A stretch of DNA of 64,000 bases from Kordiimonadaceae bacterium (GCA_017640725.1 JAEPQB010000001.1:1364001-1428000); one strand, 5' to 3'; positions 53,309-62,563 are shown, counted from the stretch's first letter. A program made the numbers and translations. Notes: generated by a model not told the origin, from the letters alone.

Positions 53309-54183
53309 GCACCTTTTTCTTGTTTTAGCAGTTTAGGCAAAGCGGTTTTATAGTCTGGCCAATTGGGTTCCCAGCCAAGCAAATCCTTGGCTTTTTGATT
53401 GCTGACGCGTTTATTTTCTTCGTAAAAGCTTCGGCCCATCGGGCTTAAATTTGCATCTTCAATCGGAACTTCCGGTGGTGCCTCAACGCCCAACAAATCT
53501 GCGGCATAAGCGATGACGTCTTGGGGGGGTGACGGCAGGTCATCTGCCAAGTTAAACACCTCGCTTGTGAGTGAAGACTGGGCCGCAAGCCACAGGGCGC
53601 TGGCGATGTCTTCGCGGTGAATTCGGCCAAACACCTGACCCGGCTTGATCACACGACGCGATTTTCCGTCCATCACCGACCGGATAGCGTTTTTTCCAGG
53701 CCCATATATTCCGGCAAGTCGAAAGATGTGTACTGAAGCCGCTGTTTCCTCACCAAGCGCGGTCCAGGCTTGCTCTGCCAAAAGCCGCCGCTTGCCGCGT
53801 TCCAGGCTGGGTTTTGTTTCTGAGCCTTCGTCAACCCATGCACCATCGTGATTGCCATAGACATTGGTGCTCGACAGATACCCAATCCATTTCAGGTTCG
53901 GCAGGGCTTTGAGGGCCTTGCTAAACCGCGCCAGTGCAGGATCCCCCTCCGGCCGCGGCGCTATTGAGACCAGAACATGGGTTATGTCATCTGGCAGGCT
54001 TTCCGTACCGTCAAAAGCCAGAGGCCCAATGCCCCGCTGTTTCAGTTCCGCCTGTACTTCCTCTCGTCGCCAAGTTGCCGAAACTTGCCAGCTTTCAGCC
54101 AAAACTCGCTGCATAAAAGCGTATGCTGTGAACCCGGGGCCAAAGACCAACAGGTGAGGTGACTGTTTTGTTATTTGGTTCAC
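53305..54183 (-). CDS. SDR-family NAD-dependent epimerase/dehydratase (YeeZ-like)
   Basis: 292 residues of the extended short-chain dehydrogenase family. The dinucleotide motif is diverged (LLVFGPGFTAYAFMQRVL). WIGYLSSTNVYGNHDG carries the Ser/Tyr region of the active site, and IFRLAGIYGPGKNAIRSV follows. GRIHREDIASALWLAA is typical of YeeZ-like proteins. The substrate is unknown. Its start faces the TPR gene at 54232. Confidence 0.88.
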   Translation of the reverse strand: MNQITKQSPHLLVFGPGFTAYAFMQRVLAESWQVSATWRREEVQAELKQRGIGPLAFDGTESLPDDITHVLVSIAPRPEGDPALARFSKALKALPNLKWIGYLSSTNVYGNHDGAWVDEGSETKPSLERGKRRLLAEQAWTALGEETAASVHIFRLAGIYGPGKNAIRSVMDGKSRRVIKPGQVFGRIHREDIASALWLAAQSSLTSEVFNLADDLPSPPQDVIAYAADLLGVEAPPEVPIEDANLSPMGRSFYEENKRVSNQKAKDLLGWEPNWPDYKTALPKLLKQEKGA

Positions 54184-54231
54184 GGTATTTCTGCCTTGAA
54201 ATTGCCACGCCTTTTGGCCAGTGTCCGCCGC

Positions 54232-55053
54232 ATGAAGAACATGCTCTCAAACTTTTTGGCCACCATAGCCGTTTTCTCTGGGCTCGCCAGCTCTTTTGGC
54301 GCTCAAGCGCAATCAGGAAATGACGATGCAAACCGGTACGGAAAGTGCGTGGACACGGCGGAGCGGGCCCCGGACCGTGGCATCAATTTGGCGTTGGAGT
54401 GGCAGTTGGAAGGGGGCGGTGTGCCTGCGCGCCACTGTGAAGCGCTTGGTTTGTTTTTTGCCGGTGAATATTCAGAAGCGGCAATCCGACTGGAGAATTT
54501 GGCGGACGACATGCGCATCGGTCGCGGCATGCCACTGCGCGGCGATGAGCGCAGTACAGCGACCGCCAGCATGCTGGCTGACACCTACCGACAAGCCGCT
54601 AACGCGTGGCTCAAGGGCGATGAACTGGAGCGCGCTGAAGCCGCCATCGGGCAAGCTTTGGCCCTGGTACCTGAAAAGTCCGCACTTGAAGATTCGATCC
54701 GTGAAGACCATGCCTATATTGCCGCCGCGGAAGGGGACTATCAGCTCGCCTTGGAAGAGCTTGACTTCGTTTATCGCCGCAATCGGCAACGAACGGACCT
54801 GTTGTTGTTTATCGCGTCCGCAGCGCGTGCACTCGAAAATTATGCCCAGGCGGAAACATCACTGAATCAGTATATCGAAGCCTTTCCGTCTGACCCCTCG
54901 GCTTTTCTTGAGCTTGGGAATCTCAAGGATGCAACAGGCGACCGCACGGCGGCACGGTCGGCTTGGCTGAAGGTCCTCTCAATTTCGGAAGTTGGCCCGG
55001 ACGCAGACGCCGCCCGCGCCAACCTGGAACGCATTGACGTGGCGAAAAACTGA
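54232..55053 (+). CDS. Exported TPR protein
   Basis: 273 residues from the ATG at 54232 (MKNMLSNFLATIAVFSGLAS); earlier starts overlap the epimerase gene. A signal peptide ends around GAQAQ. Three to four tetratricopeptide-like repeats follow (LERAEAAIGQALALVPEKSA, YAQAETSLNQYIEAFPSDPS, AFLELGNLKDATGDRTAARS). There is no catalytic motif. It is convergent with the MurF-like gene (7 bases between stops). Confidence 0.8.
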   Translation: MKNMLSNFLATIAVFSGLASSFGAQAQSGNDDANRYGKCVDTAERAPDRGINLALEWQLEGGGVPARHCEALGLFFAGEYSEAAIRLENLADDMRIGRGMPLRGDERSTATASMLADTYRQAANAWLKGDELERAEAAIGQALALVPEKSALEDSIREDHAYIAAAEGDYQLALEELDFVYRRNRQRTDLLLFIASAARALENYAQAETSLNQYIEAFPSDPSAFLELGNLKDATGDRTAARSAWLKVLSISEVGPDADAARANLERIDVAKN

Positions 55054-55060
55054 TCAGGCT

Positions 55061-56821
55061 TTAGAAGCGCACTTCTGCTTCATAGAGGTCAGGCAGGTTG
55101 TTTTCGAACAAGACAACGTCAGCAGACTTCCAATTGTTTTTCACCCATGCTTCGGCCGCATCTTGTGTTGTAAAAGTCATGACTGTGGTGCTGCCGTCGT
55201 TTGCGGCCTCCAGACCCTTCACAAAAGTCGGAATCCGGTCGGGCGTTACGACACACACCACGTCCGCATGCTCGGCTGCCAATCTGCCAAGACGCTCGTG
55301 CTCCTGATCGTGAATGGCACCCAGCTCGACCATGCCCGGTGTTACAAGAATGCGCCGACCGCCAGTATCTACCAGCACATCCATGCATTCCAGCGCAGCG
55401 GCAAAACCAATTGGGTTGGAGTTGTAGGCATCGTTGATGATGGTTGGCGCTTCGGTTGATTTGGACACTTCAAGCCGGTAGCGAATTTGCGGCACAGTCG
55501 CGAGTGCACCTTTGATCGCAGACCATGGCAAGCCAAGGGCCCGGGCGGTAGCGGCAGCCACAACGATATTGCCGGCTTGATGCTCGCCAAACAGAGGCAC
55601 CTGAAGTGTCTGCTTGTCCTCTTGCTCTCGGACGTCGATTTTCAGGCCGTCTGGCGTGATTTCATAGCGTTCGAGTACAATGTCACCGGTTCCCCCGACT
55701 TGGATATAATCGCCTTCAACGGCACTCATGCGTTCGCTCAGCAAATGAGCAGGGATACCATCTGTGCTGACAACTGCCTTTCCGCCTTTCTTGAAAACCG
55801 CTTCTGCAATCTCAAATTTGGCTTTTGCTACCGTTTCAAGAGTTTTAAAACGTTCATAGTGTGCGGCGCCAACAGCGGTGACCAAGGCAACATCCGGCGG
55901 CGTGAGCCTGCACAGGCGCGCAATCGACCCGGGACCGTAAGCGCCCATTTCCACAATGAAATATTGATGCTCCGGCGTCAGTTGCTCGCGAATAACCCGC
56001 GTGATGCCCATTTCCGTGTTTACGCTACCGGGCGTGGCAAGCGTTGGAGCAGCAGCTTCCAAAATATGGGCTAAAATATGCTTTGTAGACGTTTTGCCAA
56101 ATGAGCCGGTGATGGCGACAACTTTTGGCGCCAAGCGGTTGAATTTCTCGACAGCTTCATTTCTGAATTTGGCTTTGACGCGTTCTTCTGCGGGCTCCAA
56201 AAGCTTGTTGGCCAAAATCCCAATGAACGGGAGCGCTTGTATTATCGCGATGGTGAGCAACCCAAAGGCAGCAAACCGCCAGTCATGGCTCAGGTTCATA
56301 AACTCCAGACGGTCAAACCACCCCGCAGCTGATGCATCATAGGAAACGCTGTATGTGGACCCATGGGGGCCCAAAGACGCGAGGATGAGGGCGCCCGCAA
56401 CGCTCGCCAAAACCAACAGATAATAAGTGCGCAAGATGCGCTTTACTCGATCCGTACGGACAAGAGGCTTTTTGTTGTCTTTTTGTGCAGCCACAGATTT
56501 TGCCGCACCAGCCGCAAGGCTGATCGCAAACACAACAAATGGACCAAAGACAAGCCAAGGCACGCTTTCGCGCATGTTTGCTGACAGGTCGCTTTGCATG
56601 ACGCCGGACCACAGGACGGCAATCAACAAGCCAAAGCTTGCTGTCGTATCAAAAGCCCGCTTTTCGCGGAACCAGTCAACGAAACGCGCATTGTCATATT
56701 CTTCCTGCTGGAAAAACATCATCAAGGCCGAACCACGTGTCACGGCAAACAGGTACACTGCGGCACCCATCATAGCGGCGATTGATGTTAGAACAGGATC
56801 GAGAGAGGAGAGATCAGTCAT
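55061..56821 (-). CDS. Membrane-anchored MurF-like Mur ligase
   Basis: 586 residues, much longer than MurF (about 450). The first 210 residues carry five likely membrane helices (about 12-37, 58-76, 88-107, 131-151, 180-207). A complete Mur ligase follows: P-loop ITGSFGKTSTK (237-247), IVEMGAYGPGSI, GAAHYERF, FGEHQAGNIVVAAA and NDAYNSNPIGF, all MurF-type motifs. ATP-dependent joining of an amino acid or dipeptide is expected, at the membrane. It is last in an operon with a hydrolase and a D-Ala--D-Ala ligase. Confidence 0.85.
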   Translation of the reverse strand: MTDLSSLDPVLTSIAAMMGAAVYLFAVTRGSALMMFFQQEEYDNARFVDWFREKRAFDTTASFGLLIAVLWSGVMQSDLSANMRESVPWLVFGPFVVFAISLAAGAAKSVAAQKDNKKPLVRTDRVKRILRTYYLLVLASVAGALILASLGPHGSTYSVSYDASAAGWFDRLEFMNLSHDWRFAAFGLLTIAIIQALPFIGILANKLLEPAEERVKAKFRNEAVEKFNRLAPKVVAITGSFGKTSTKHILAHILEAAAPTLATPGSVNTEMGITRVIREQLTPEHQYFIVEMGAYGPGSIARLCRLTPPDVALVTAVGAAHYERFKTLETVAKAKFEIAEAVFKKGGKAVVSTDGIPAHLLSERMSAVEGDYIQVGGTGDIVLERYEITPDGLKIDVREQEDKQTLQVPLFGEHQAGNIVVAAATARALGLPWSAIKGALATVPQIRYRLEVSKSTEAPTIINDAYNSNPIGFAAALECMDVLVDTGGRRILVTPGMVELGAIHDQEHERLGRLAAEHADVVCVVTPDRIPTFVKGLEAANDGSTTVMTFTTQDAAEAWVKNNWKSADVVLFENNLPDLYEAEVRF

Positions 56822-57585
56822 GTCAGGCTATTTTTCTCCAAAAAGCGTTTCATGACGGCCTCGCATTGATATGCCCCGCGGGTCAAAATATCCCAGTGGT
56901 CGTAACCTTCAAGGGTGTGAAACTCTGCTTTATTCATCAGTTTCTGATATCGCTCGCCAAACTCTGGTGGTGTTTCCGTATCCAATGCACCGTATATCAA
57001 GCAAACAGGACATGTCACCCCTCTGGCCTCTGAGCTCAGGTCCTCATTCACAACCTTCACAAGCGTTGGCCGCATGTCGCCAGCATTCCGATAATCGGCG
57101 CTGCCAAACCGGTTTTCAAATTGGGTGCGCAGTTTGGTGCCGAACAGCCTGTCCGTGACCCGTGTGGCTTTGCCCCATGTTCGGATGATTTTGGCGCGAA
57201 GCTTAAAACTCAAAGACCGTTTTTTTTGAAGGCCTGCACCAGCGATACCTACAATGCCCGCAACCAAATTGGGGTGGTGGGCCGCCAGCTGAATGGACAC
57301 CCGAACGCCAAAGCTGTGCCCAACAAAGATATGGGGGCCGGTTCCTTCGAGTGCTTTTGCCAGTTCTTCGGCATACTCGCGTGTACCATTGCCAATTGCG
57401 CTGACGGGTGTTTTGCCGAAACCCGGTTGGTCAAACAACCGGTTCTGCGCATTATTGGAGAACAACCCCGCCAATCGAGCAAAGGCCGTCAGGTCCTGGC
57501 CCCAGCCATGTAACCAGATGATGCTGGGTCCATTGTTGCCCAGGGTTTCGCTGTGCCAGGTTTTAGATTCGGATGTGCCAGTCAC
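56818..57585 (-). CDS. Alpha/beta hydrolase of the ddl/MurF-like operon
   Basis: 255 residues without signal peptide. IIWLHGWGQDLTAFARLA is the oxyanion region, FVGHSFGVRVSIQLAAHHP the nucleophile elbow with GHSFG, LIYGALDTETPPEFGE the likely acid and LEGYDHWDILTRG the likely His. It overlaps the MurF-like gene by 4 bases and lies 9 bases after ddl. A role in trimming or recycling an ester- or amide-linked D-amino acid product is a guess from context. Confidence 0.85.
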   Translation of the reverse strand: MTGTSESKTWHSETLGNNGPSIIWLHGWGQDLTAFARLAGLFSNNAQNRLFDQPGFGKTPVSAIGNGTREYAEELAKALEGTGPHIFVGHSFGVRVSIQLAAHHPNLVAGIVGIAGAGLQKKRSLSFKLRAKIIRTWGKATRVTDRLFGTKLRTQFENRFGSADYRNAGDMRPTLVKVVNEDLSSEARGVTCPVCLIYGALDTETPPEFGERYQKLMNKAEFHTLEGYDHWDILTRGAYQCEAVMKRFLEKNSLT

Positions 57586-57594
57586 AGGTTGCTC

Positions 57595-58809
57595 TTATGC
57601 AAAAATTGTTGCGCCGCCGCTCGCCGCGTCCGTTGACCCGAGGCGGTCTGCTGACAGCCGAAAGCCCTCGTTGATCATATCGTTGGTCAGCTGGAGGAAA
57701 TTGACGCCCGGGTTGGCGGCTTCCCACAGGAAATACGCGAACGACCCGGGGATGGTGTTGGCTTCGTTGAACCACAGCTCACCGGTTTCACTGTCGCAAA
57801 GAAAATCAATGCGAACACTGCCAGCCAATGAGAGCGCTTCAAAAACCGCGACGGAAGTCTGCCTGATGATGCTCTCCTGTTCGTCGCTCAATTCGTCGGG
57901 GTTTAGAACCCGATTAAGTGACGCCATGCCCTCGCTGGGACCGGTATCAAGCTTAGGGCCACCGGGCGTGCCACCGGCGAGATATTTGTTTTCGAAGTCT
58001 AACACCTCGGTTTTGCTGAGCGGGCGTTCGATGGCGGAGGTTTCTACCGCCAGGTCTGCGTTCCTCCGCGTCGCCACATTGTATTCCACAAGATTGGCTA
58101 CAAAGGGTTCGATAATCGCAGAGCTGTCCAGCCTGAATATGGCCATGAGGGCGGCGACCAGTCCATCAATGTCATCCGCTTTCGAGACACCAACGCTGGA
58201 ACCCAAATTACTGGGTTTCGCAATCACCGGGAATGTGTTTTTACCAAGGGCTTCCCTTAGCTGGTCTGACAGTGTTTCAGGGTCCAGAAACGCGCCTTTT
58301 TCAGGCTTCGAAACTGTCAGCTCAGGTAGAACATTCAAACCACGTTGGCGGGCAACAGATTTGGCAAACTGCTTGTTCATAGTGGCAGCAGCGCCGAGCG
58401 AACGGCACCCTGCAAACGGGATACCGGCAAATTCCAAAAGACCCTGAAGAGTACCGTCTTCACCGTTCGACCCGTGGATTGCGGGCACCATCAGGTCAAA
58501 CGGCACATATTCCGTTTTTTCCCCAAGAAGCCCCTTTTTCTGTGTGATGAATCTGGGTTGGTCAACCGCAGTTGCTGCCAGGTCGAGCGTCAATTGGGTT
58601 AACTGGGTTTCATGCGACACCGGATAATTGGATCGTTTTCTGAGCGCGTCCCCAGTCCACCACTGGCCGAGCGGGTCTACGTAAACCGGCAGACCCTCAT
58701 ATAGAGTTGGGTCGAGCGCTTCGATAAATTGAAGACCGGTAAGGATGCTGACGTCGTGTTCTACGCTGCGGCCACCAAAAATGACGGCGATCACTTTTTT
58801 ATCGGTCAT
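57595..58809 (-). CDS. ddl: D-alanine--D-alanine ligase
   Basis: 404 residues, longer than common Ddl (300-370). N-terminal IFGGRSVEHDVSILTGLQ, VPAIHGSNGEDGTLQGLLEF, KPSNLGSSVGVSKADD (ATP-grasp loop) and FNEANTIPGSFAYFLWEA cover the known active-site segments. It joins two D-alanines for peptidoglycan. It is the first gene of a three-gene unit with a hydrolase and a membrane MurF-like ligase, so the product may be another D-Ala-D-X ester or dipeptide. Confidence 0.93.
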   Translation of the reverse strand: MTDKKVIAVIFGGRSVEHDVSILTGLQFIEALDPTLYEGLPVYVDPLGQWWTGDALRKRSNYPVSHETQLTQLTLDLAATAVDQPRFITQKKGLLGEKTEYVPFDLMVPAIHGSNGEDGTLQGLLEFAGIPFAGCRSLGAAATMNKQFAKSVARQRGLNVLPELTVSKPEKGAFLDPETLSDQLREALGKNTFPVIAKPSNLGSSVGVSKADDIDGLVAALMAIFRLDSSAIIEPFVANLVEYNVATRRNADLAVETSAIERPLSKTEVLDFENKYLAGGTPGGPKLDTGPSEGMASLNRVLNPDELSDEQESIIRQTSVAVFEALSLAGSVRIDFLCDSETGELWFNEANTIPGSFAYFLWEAANPGVNFLQLTNDMINEGFRLSADRLGSTDAASGGATIFA

Positions 58810-59031
58810 GAATACCCCTTTGTCGGATAGCGCTTAGGCTGTTGGATTGGTGTAACCAAAAGCGTTACGTGCGCAAAGCGAAATCATGAAAAACCATAAG
58901 GATGGCAGCTTCGTGGCTACTTTTTTGACGAGGGACCGTACGTATTCATGAAGGCATGGTTTTTAATGGCTGTCTATGAAGCGCCTTCCAAGCGTGGACA
59001 GGGCAAAGTTACTGAATCCGGGAGGGCATGT

Positions 59032-59940
59032 GTGATCATCAAAAAACTGTTGCTTGCTGTGATCGCCGCGGGAGCTTTTTTGACTACTAGCGTGACCGCT
59101 CAAACATGGGGCTCAGCGACGGTGAGAACTGAAAAAGTGGCTGGCGGCGTTTATGTGCTGTTTGGGGAAGGAGGCAACGTCGGCGTTTTGGTTGGTGCCG
59201 ATGGCGTATTAATAGTGGACGACCTGTTTGCGCCCTTGGCAGGCAAAATCAAAACAGCAATTGAGGCGTTGTCAGACAAACCTATCCGGTTTGCAATCAA
59301 CACCCATTTTCATGACCATAGTACTGGAGGCAACGAAAGTCTGGGCAAAACGGGCACCGTTATTATTGCTCATGAAAACGTGCGAATTCGCATGGCAGCT
59401 GGCACATTAATAAGTGAAGCCAAATTCCGAACTGACCCACAAGCGGGCCCCGCCCTACCGGTCATCGCCTACAAAAACCAAACAGTTCTTCATATGAACG
59501 GAGAAAAAGTGCGAATTCATTATGTGCACAATGCCCACACGGACGGAGACAGCATTGTTCATTTTGAAGGGTCTAACGTTATTCATATGGGTGGTACTTT
59601 TTATGTGGGCACCTTCCCGTTTATTGATCTGGACAATGGCGGTTCGTTAGATGGCTTGATTGCGGCTGCTAATAAAGTACTGAGCATGGCTGACGCTGAT
59701 ACACGTATAATTCCAAGTCATGGCTCTGTAACTGATAAGGAAGGGCTCAAACTTTACCGCGATATGTTGGTTGATGTCAGAGAAAAGGTTTCTGTCCTGA
59801 AATCTCTTGGCTGGGGCCTTGAAGACGTGCAGGGGTCTTTTGTGCTCGACGACCATTTGCCATACTTTGGCCAATCCAGTGAAAGCGGAGCCAACTGGGC
59901 TCGTTCATTTATCGGTACTGTTTTTAACAGTATCTGGTGA
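59032..59940 (+). CDS. Secreted metallo-beta-lactamase-fold protein with degenerate metal site
   Basis: 302 residues from the GTG at 59032, preceded by GGGAGG; earlier ATGs lack such a site. The signal peptide is LLLAVIAAGAFLTTSVTA. The fold and most motifs match its neighbour at 60113, but the metal site is altered: THFHDHSTGG replaces THFHGDHTGG, so the Asp and third His of H-x-H-x-D-H are displaced. HMGGTF replaces HMGDTF, losing the bridging Asp. The final motif is PSHGSV. Probably not catalytic as a dinuclear hydrolase. Confidence 0.85.
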   Translation: MIIKKLLLAVIAAGAFLTTSVTAQTWGSATVRTEKVAGGVYVLFGEGGNVGVLVGADGVLIVDDLFAPLAGKIKTAIEALSDKPIRFAINTHFHDHSTGGNESLGKTGTVIIAHENVRIRMAAGTLISEAKFRTDPQAGPALPVIAYKNQTVLHMNGEKVRIHYVHNAHTDGDSIVHFEGSNVIHMGGTFYVGTFPFIDLDNGGSLDGLIAAANKVLSMADADTRIIPSHGSVTDKEGLKLYRDMLVDVREKVSVLKSLGWGLEDVQGSFVLDDHLPYFGQSSESGANWARSFIGTVFNSIW

Positions 59941-60112
59941 ATCGGGTCGCTTTGGGTAGTTCCACTGCAGTGCGACCTTTCGTTTGGGAATACATTGACG
60001 CTCTTTTTGAAGCGCGCCCGTCTATATCAACTGAGCGTGACTGCAATTGACGGTCCACGACGTGTCGTTAAGATGAGCTCCCGGGTGTGACATAGGGTCT
60101 AGGAGAATTATT

Positions 60113-61009
60113 GTGACAATCAAAAAACTGTTGCTTGCCGCCTTATCGGTTGGCGCCTTTATGACGACTTCTGTCAGTGCACAGAATTGGGACGCGGTTC
60201 AAGTGCGCAGCGAAAAAGTAGCGGGAAATGTTTACGTGCTGTTTGGTGCCGGCGGCAACATTGGTGTTTCAGTTGGTGAAGACGGCGTTTTTATCGTGGA
60301 CGACCAGTTCGCGCCGCTGACCGAAAAAATCAAAGCGGCAATTGCGGAACTGTCTGACAAACCAATCCGGTTTGCGATCAACACCCATTTTCACGGTGAC
60401 CACACAGGTGGCAATGAAAACCTGGGCCGCGAAGGCACAGTAATCGTCGCCCATGACAATGTGCGCATTCGCATGGCGGCGGGCTCTTTCATCAAAGCCT
60501 TCAACAACAGAACAGAACCACAGGACGGATTTGCGCTGCCCACAGTGACCTTCAATGATCAAGCGTCCCTGCACTTAAACGGCGAGCAAACGCGCATGCA
60601 TCATGTGTCCAATGCTCATACAGACGGCGACAGCATTGTGCATTTCGAGGGTTCTAATGTGGTTCATATGGGGGACACATTCTTCAATGGCCGTTTTCCC
60701 TTCATTGACGTCGATAGCGGCGGCTCTATTGACGGTGTCATTGCAGCGGCAAACAAAGTGCTCGGTATTGTTGATGAAGGAACTCGGATCATCCCTGGCC
60801 ATGGACCTGTTTCCGACAAAGCTGGCCTGATGATGTACCGTGATATGTTGGTCACGGTACGAGACCGCGTGGCAGAGATGAAGTCCGCGGGCAACTCGCT
60901 TGAAGAGGTTGTCGCTGCTGGTGTCGTGGATGACTTTAAGGAAAATTATGGCGCCGGGGGCGAGCAGTGGCCGGCAGCTTTTGTTAGCTTTGTTTATAAC
61001 AGCCTTTAA
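60113..61009 (+). CDS. Secreted metallo-beta-lactamase-fold hydrolase
   Basis: 298 residues from a GTG after AGGAG. The signal peptide is KKLLLAALSVGAFMTTSVSA. The metal motif THFHGDHTGG is intact, with HMGDTFF and IPGHGPVSDK completing the two-metal site. This resembles subclass B3-like or general periplasmic MBL hydrolases (quinoprotein-relay / MBL group); a beta-lactamase activity cannot be assumed. It is a tandem paralogue of the gene at 59032, and ends in a strong terminator. Confidence 0.92.
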   Translation: MTIKKLLLAALSVGAFMTTSVSAQNWDAVQVRSEKVAGNVYVLFGAGGNIGVSVGEDGVFIVDDQFAPLTEKIKAAIAELSDKPIRFAINTHFHGDHTGGNENLGREGTVIVAHDNVRIRMAAGSFIKAFNNRTEPQDGFALPTVTFNDQASLHLNGEQTRMHHVSNAHTDGDSIVHFEGSNVVHMGDTFFNGRFPFIDVDSGGSIDGVIAAANKVLGIVDEGTRIIPGHGPVSDKAGLMMYRDMLVTVRDRVAEMKSAGNSLEEVVAAGVVDDFKENYGAGGEQWPAAFVSFVYNSL

Positions 61010-61030
61010 CGCGTTGTTTTTGGGTGAAGC

Positions 61031-61055
61031 GGGCGCCAATGGCGCCCCTTTTTTT
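61031..61055 (+). terminator. Rho-independent terminator after the MBL pair
   Basis: GGGCGCC-AAT-GGCGCCC, a perfect 7-bp stem with a 3-base loop, is followed by C and a run of seven or more T, 21 bases after the stop of the second MBL gene. Confidence 0.9.
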
Positions 61056-61068
61056 GTGCTTTTTTTGT

Positions 61069-61563
61069 TTATTCTGCGGGTTTCGCTTGGAACCAGGGCT
61101 CAAAACGCTTGAAATAAACTTTCTGAATCAGACGGTTCGCGATGGTAATGGCTATCAGGTAGAGAATGCCCAGAATCGAAAAATACTCCATTAAGCTATT
61201 GAACGAGAAAAAGCGCATGCCCTGGGCTATAGCCGCCAAGTTCAAGCCCATAAAACTGTAGGCCATATTAAAATAATGGTTCAGCAAATGGCTTTTTTCA
61301 CCGGTGGACCGGTATTGGTACATGGCATACCAGCCGCGCGTTATGGTGACGGTGGTGATTACTGAAAACACGTGGAATATCGAAGGGTGGCCAAAATTAT
61401 ACAGGCCAAACCCCGATAGAGCGGTGAGTAGCATGGCGACGGCATAACCGATGCCAATCACTCGATGGTTTTTTCCACCAACACGCTGAGTGAAAATTAA
61501 AAAAGCTGTGACATAAGCGCTGATGGCGCCAAAGGTGTGTAGGGTTGCAAATGTGTCATGCAT
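61069..61563 (-). CDS. DUF2306-like membrane protein
   Basis: 164 residues from the ATG at 61563 (MHDTFATLHTFGAISAYVTA). Five likely membrane helices; HTFGAISAYVTAFLIF, GKNHRVIGIGYAVAMLLTAL and LNHYFNMAYSFMGLNLAAIA place histidines near membrane faces, as in DUF2306-type proteins. The function is unknown. It follows the winged-helix gene by 31 bases and is the last gene of a three-gene operon. Confidence 0.72.
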   Translation of the reverse strand: MHDTFATLHTFGAISAYVTAFLIFTQRVGGKNHRVIGIGYAVAMLLTALSGFGLYNFGHPSIFHVFSVITTVTITRGWYAMYQYRSTGEKSHLLNHYFNMAYSFMGLNLAAIAQGMRFFSFNSLMEYFSILGILYLIAITIANRLIQKVYFKRFEPWFQAKPAE

Positions 61564-61594
61564 GGTCTTTCTCGCTGTCGTTTCTCGGGTTTTG

Positions 61595-61906
61595 TTATTT
61601 GTTTTCTTCTGGTGCGGGGCCAATCATCGCTGCCAGGCCTTCCACATAAGCTTTGAAGGCTGTCTCGCCTTCAGCTGACATTTTGATTTTGGTCTGCGGC
61701 TTGTTGTCGACGAAGTTTTTACTCACCGTCACATAGTTTTTTTCTTCAAGTTTCTTGAGGTGTGTACTGAGGTTGCCGTCAGAGACTTTGAGCGCCTTTT
61801 TGAGGGCGACAAACTCTGCCTCGCGTGCTGTTGCGAGGTACGACATGATCGCAAGCCGCACACGGGAATGGATCACATCGTCAATGATGCGATAATCGAA
61901 ACTCAT
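61595..61906 (-). CDS. Winged-helix transcriptional regulator
   Basis: 103 residues: VIHSRVRLAIMSYLATAREA, FVALKKALKVSDGNLSTHLK and KLEEKNYVTVSKNFVDNKPQ form a single winged helix of the ArsR/MarR-like (HTH_34) type. It has no sensor domain. It overlaps the upstream membrane protein by 1 base. Autoregulation through the palindrome at 62545-62563 is likely. Confidence 0.9.
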   Translation of the reverse strand: MSFDYRIIDDVIHSRVRLAIMSYLATAREAEFVALKKALKVSDGNLSTHLKKLEEKNYVTVSKNFVDNKPQTKIKMSAEGETAFKAYVEGLAAMIGPAPEENK

Positions 61907-62517
61907 CAGCTTTCTGCAGCTTTGTCGTGTGCCAAGCGGCGCATCATCTGGCCGGGTAGCAGAATAAGCAGTGCGCTTGCCCCTGCGAGCACAAGCAGCA
62001 TTTCCGCGTCATAAGTTTTTTGAACTGTTGCGAAGATCAAGATGAGCCACCAGCCGGCCGCAACCGCGCGCAAGGCGCGCAATTCTGTCACCAGCGAAAT
62101 CACATAAAATGCACTGGCAATCACACCGCACGCGAGCACAGTGATGGCCTTTGGATTGAACACACTGGACGCAACAGCTGCTCCAAAATGCAACACCATG
62201 GTAATGCCAACCGCTAACCAAGCACCATTGTATGCGGTAACTGCAATGTTGGTTTCTGCTTCATGAGCACATGCGTTTCTGCCGTATAAAAAGGATGATG
62301 ACCAACCCACGGCGAATGCGGGCAGCCAAATAGCAAGCGAGCCACCCGGCACATAACCATAAACCTGCAAATATTGCGCAATGTAGGAAACCATCAGAAC
62401 AGCACCCCAGATCATAAGGTGTGCACCATCGAACGCTGCCTTTTGCCGACCTGCGTTCATCATCCGTCGAATGAGGGCCAAATCATCTGCTGCGCTGCGT
62501 GAAGCTGGGCTGTCCAT
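61906..62517 (-). CDS. Membrane protein, first gene of the winged-helix operon
   Basis: 203 residues from the ATG at 62517 (MDSPASRSAADDLALIRRMM), with GGAG 7 bases upstream; longer readings run through the operator. Five to six membrane helices follow (LMIWGAVLMVSYIAQYL, LAIWLPAFAVGWSSSFLYG, AWLAVGITMVLHFGAAVAS and others). I do not recognise a family. It is paired with a winged-helix regulator and a DUF2306-like protein. Confidence 0.78.
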   Translation of the reverse strand: MDSPASRSAADDLALIRRMMNAGRQKAAFDGAHLMIWGAVLMVSYIAQYLQVYGYVPGGSLAIWLPAFAVGWSSSFLYGRNACAHEAETNIAVTAYNGAWLAVGITMVLHFGAAVASSVFNPKAITVLACGVIASAFYVISLVTELRALRAVAAGWWLILIFATVQKTYDAEMLLVLAGASALLILLPGQMMRRLAHDKAAES

Positions 62518-62544
62518 CGAGTGTCTCCAAATTTTGTAACAAAG

Positions 62545-62563
62545 TACTTTGAAATACAAAGTA
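62545..62563 (-). promoter_or_regulatory. Palindromic operator upstream of the winged-helix operon
   Basis: TACTTTG-AAATA-CAAAGTA, a perfect 7-bp inverted repeat with a 5-base spacer, centred 37 bases before the first start codon. It covers the transcription start expected from a -10 AATAAT at 62574-62569 (minus strand). It is the best candidate binding site for the operon's own winged-helix regulator. Confidence 0.65.

Noticed and set aside
60113-61009. Calling the intact MBL protein a beta-lactamase
   Set aside because: The fold includes many non-lactamase hydrolases; motifs alone do not support a resistance function.
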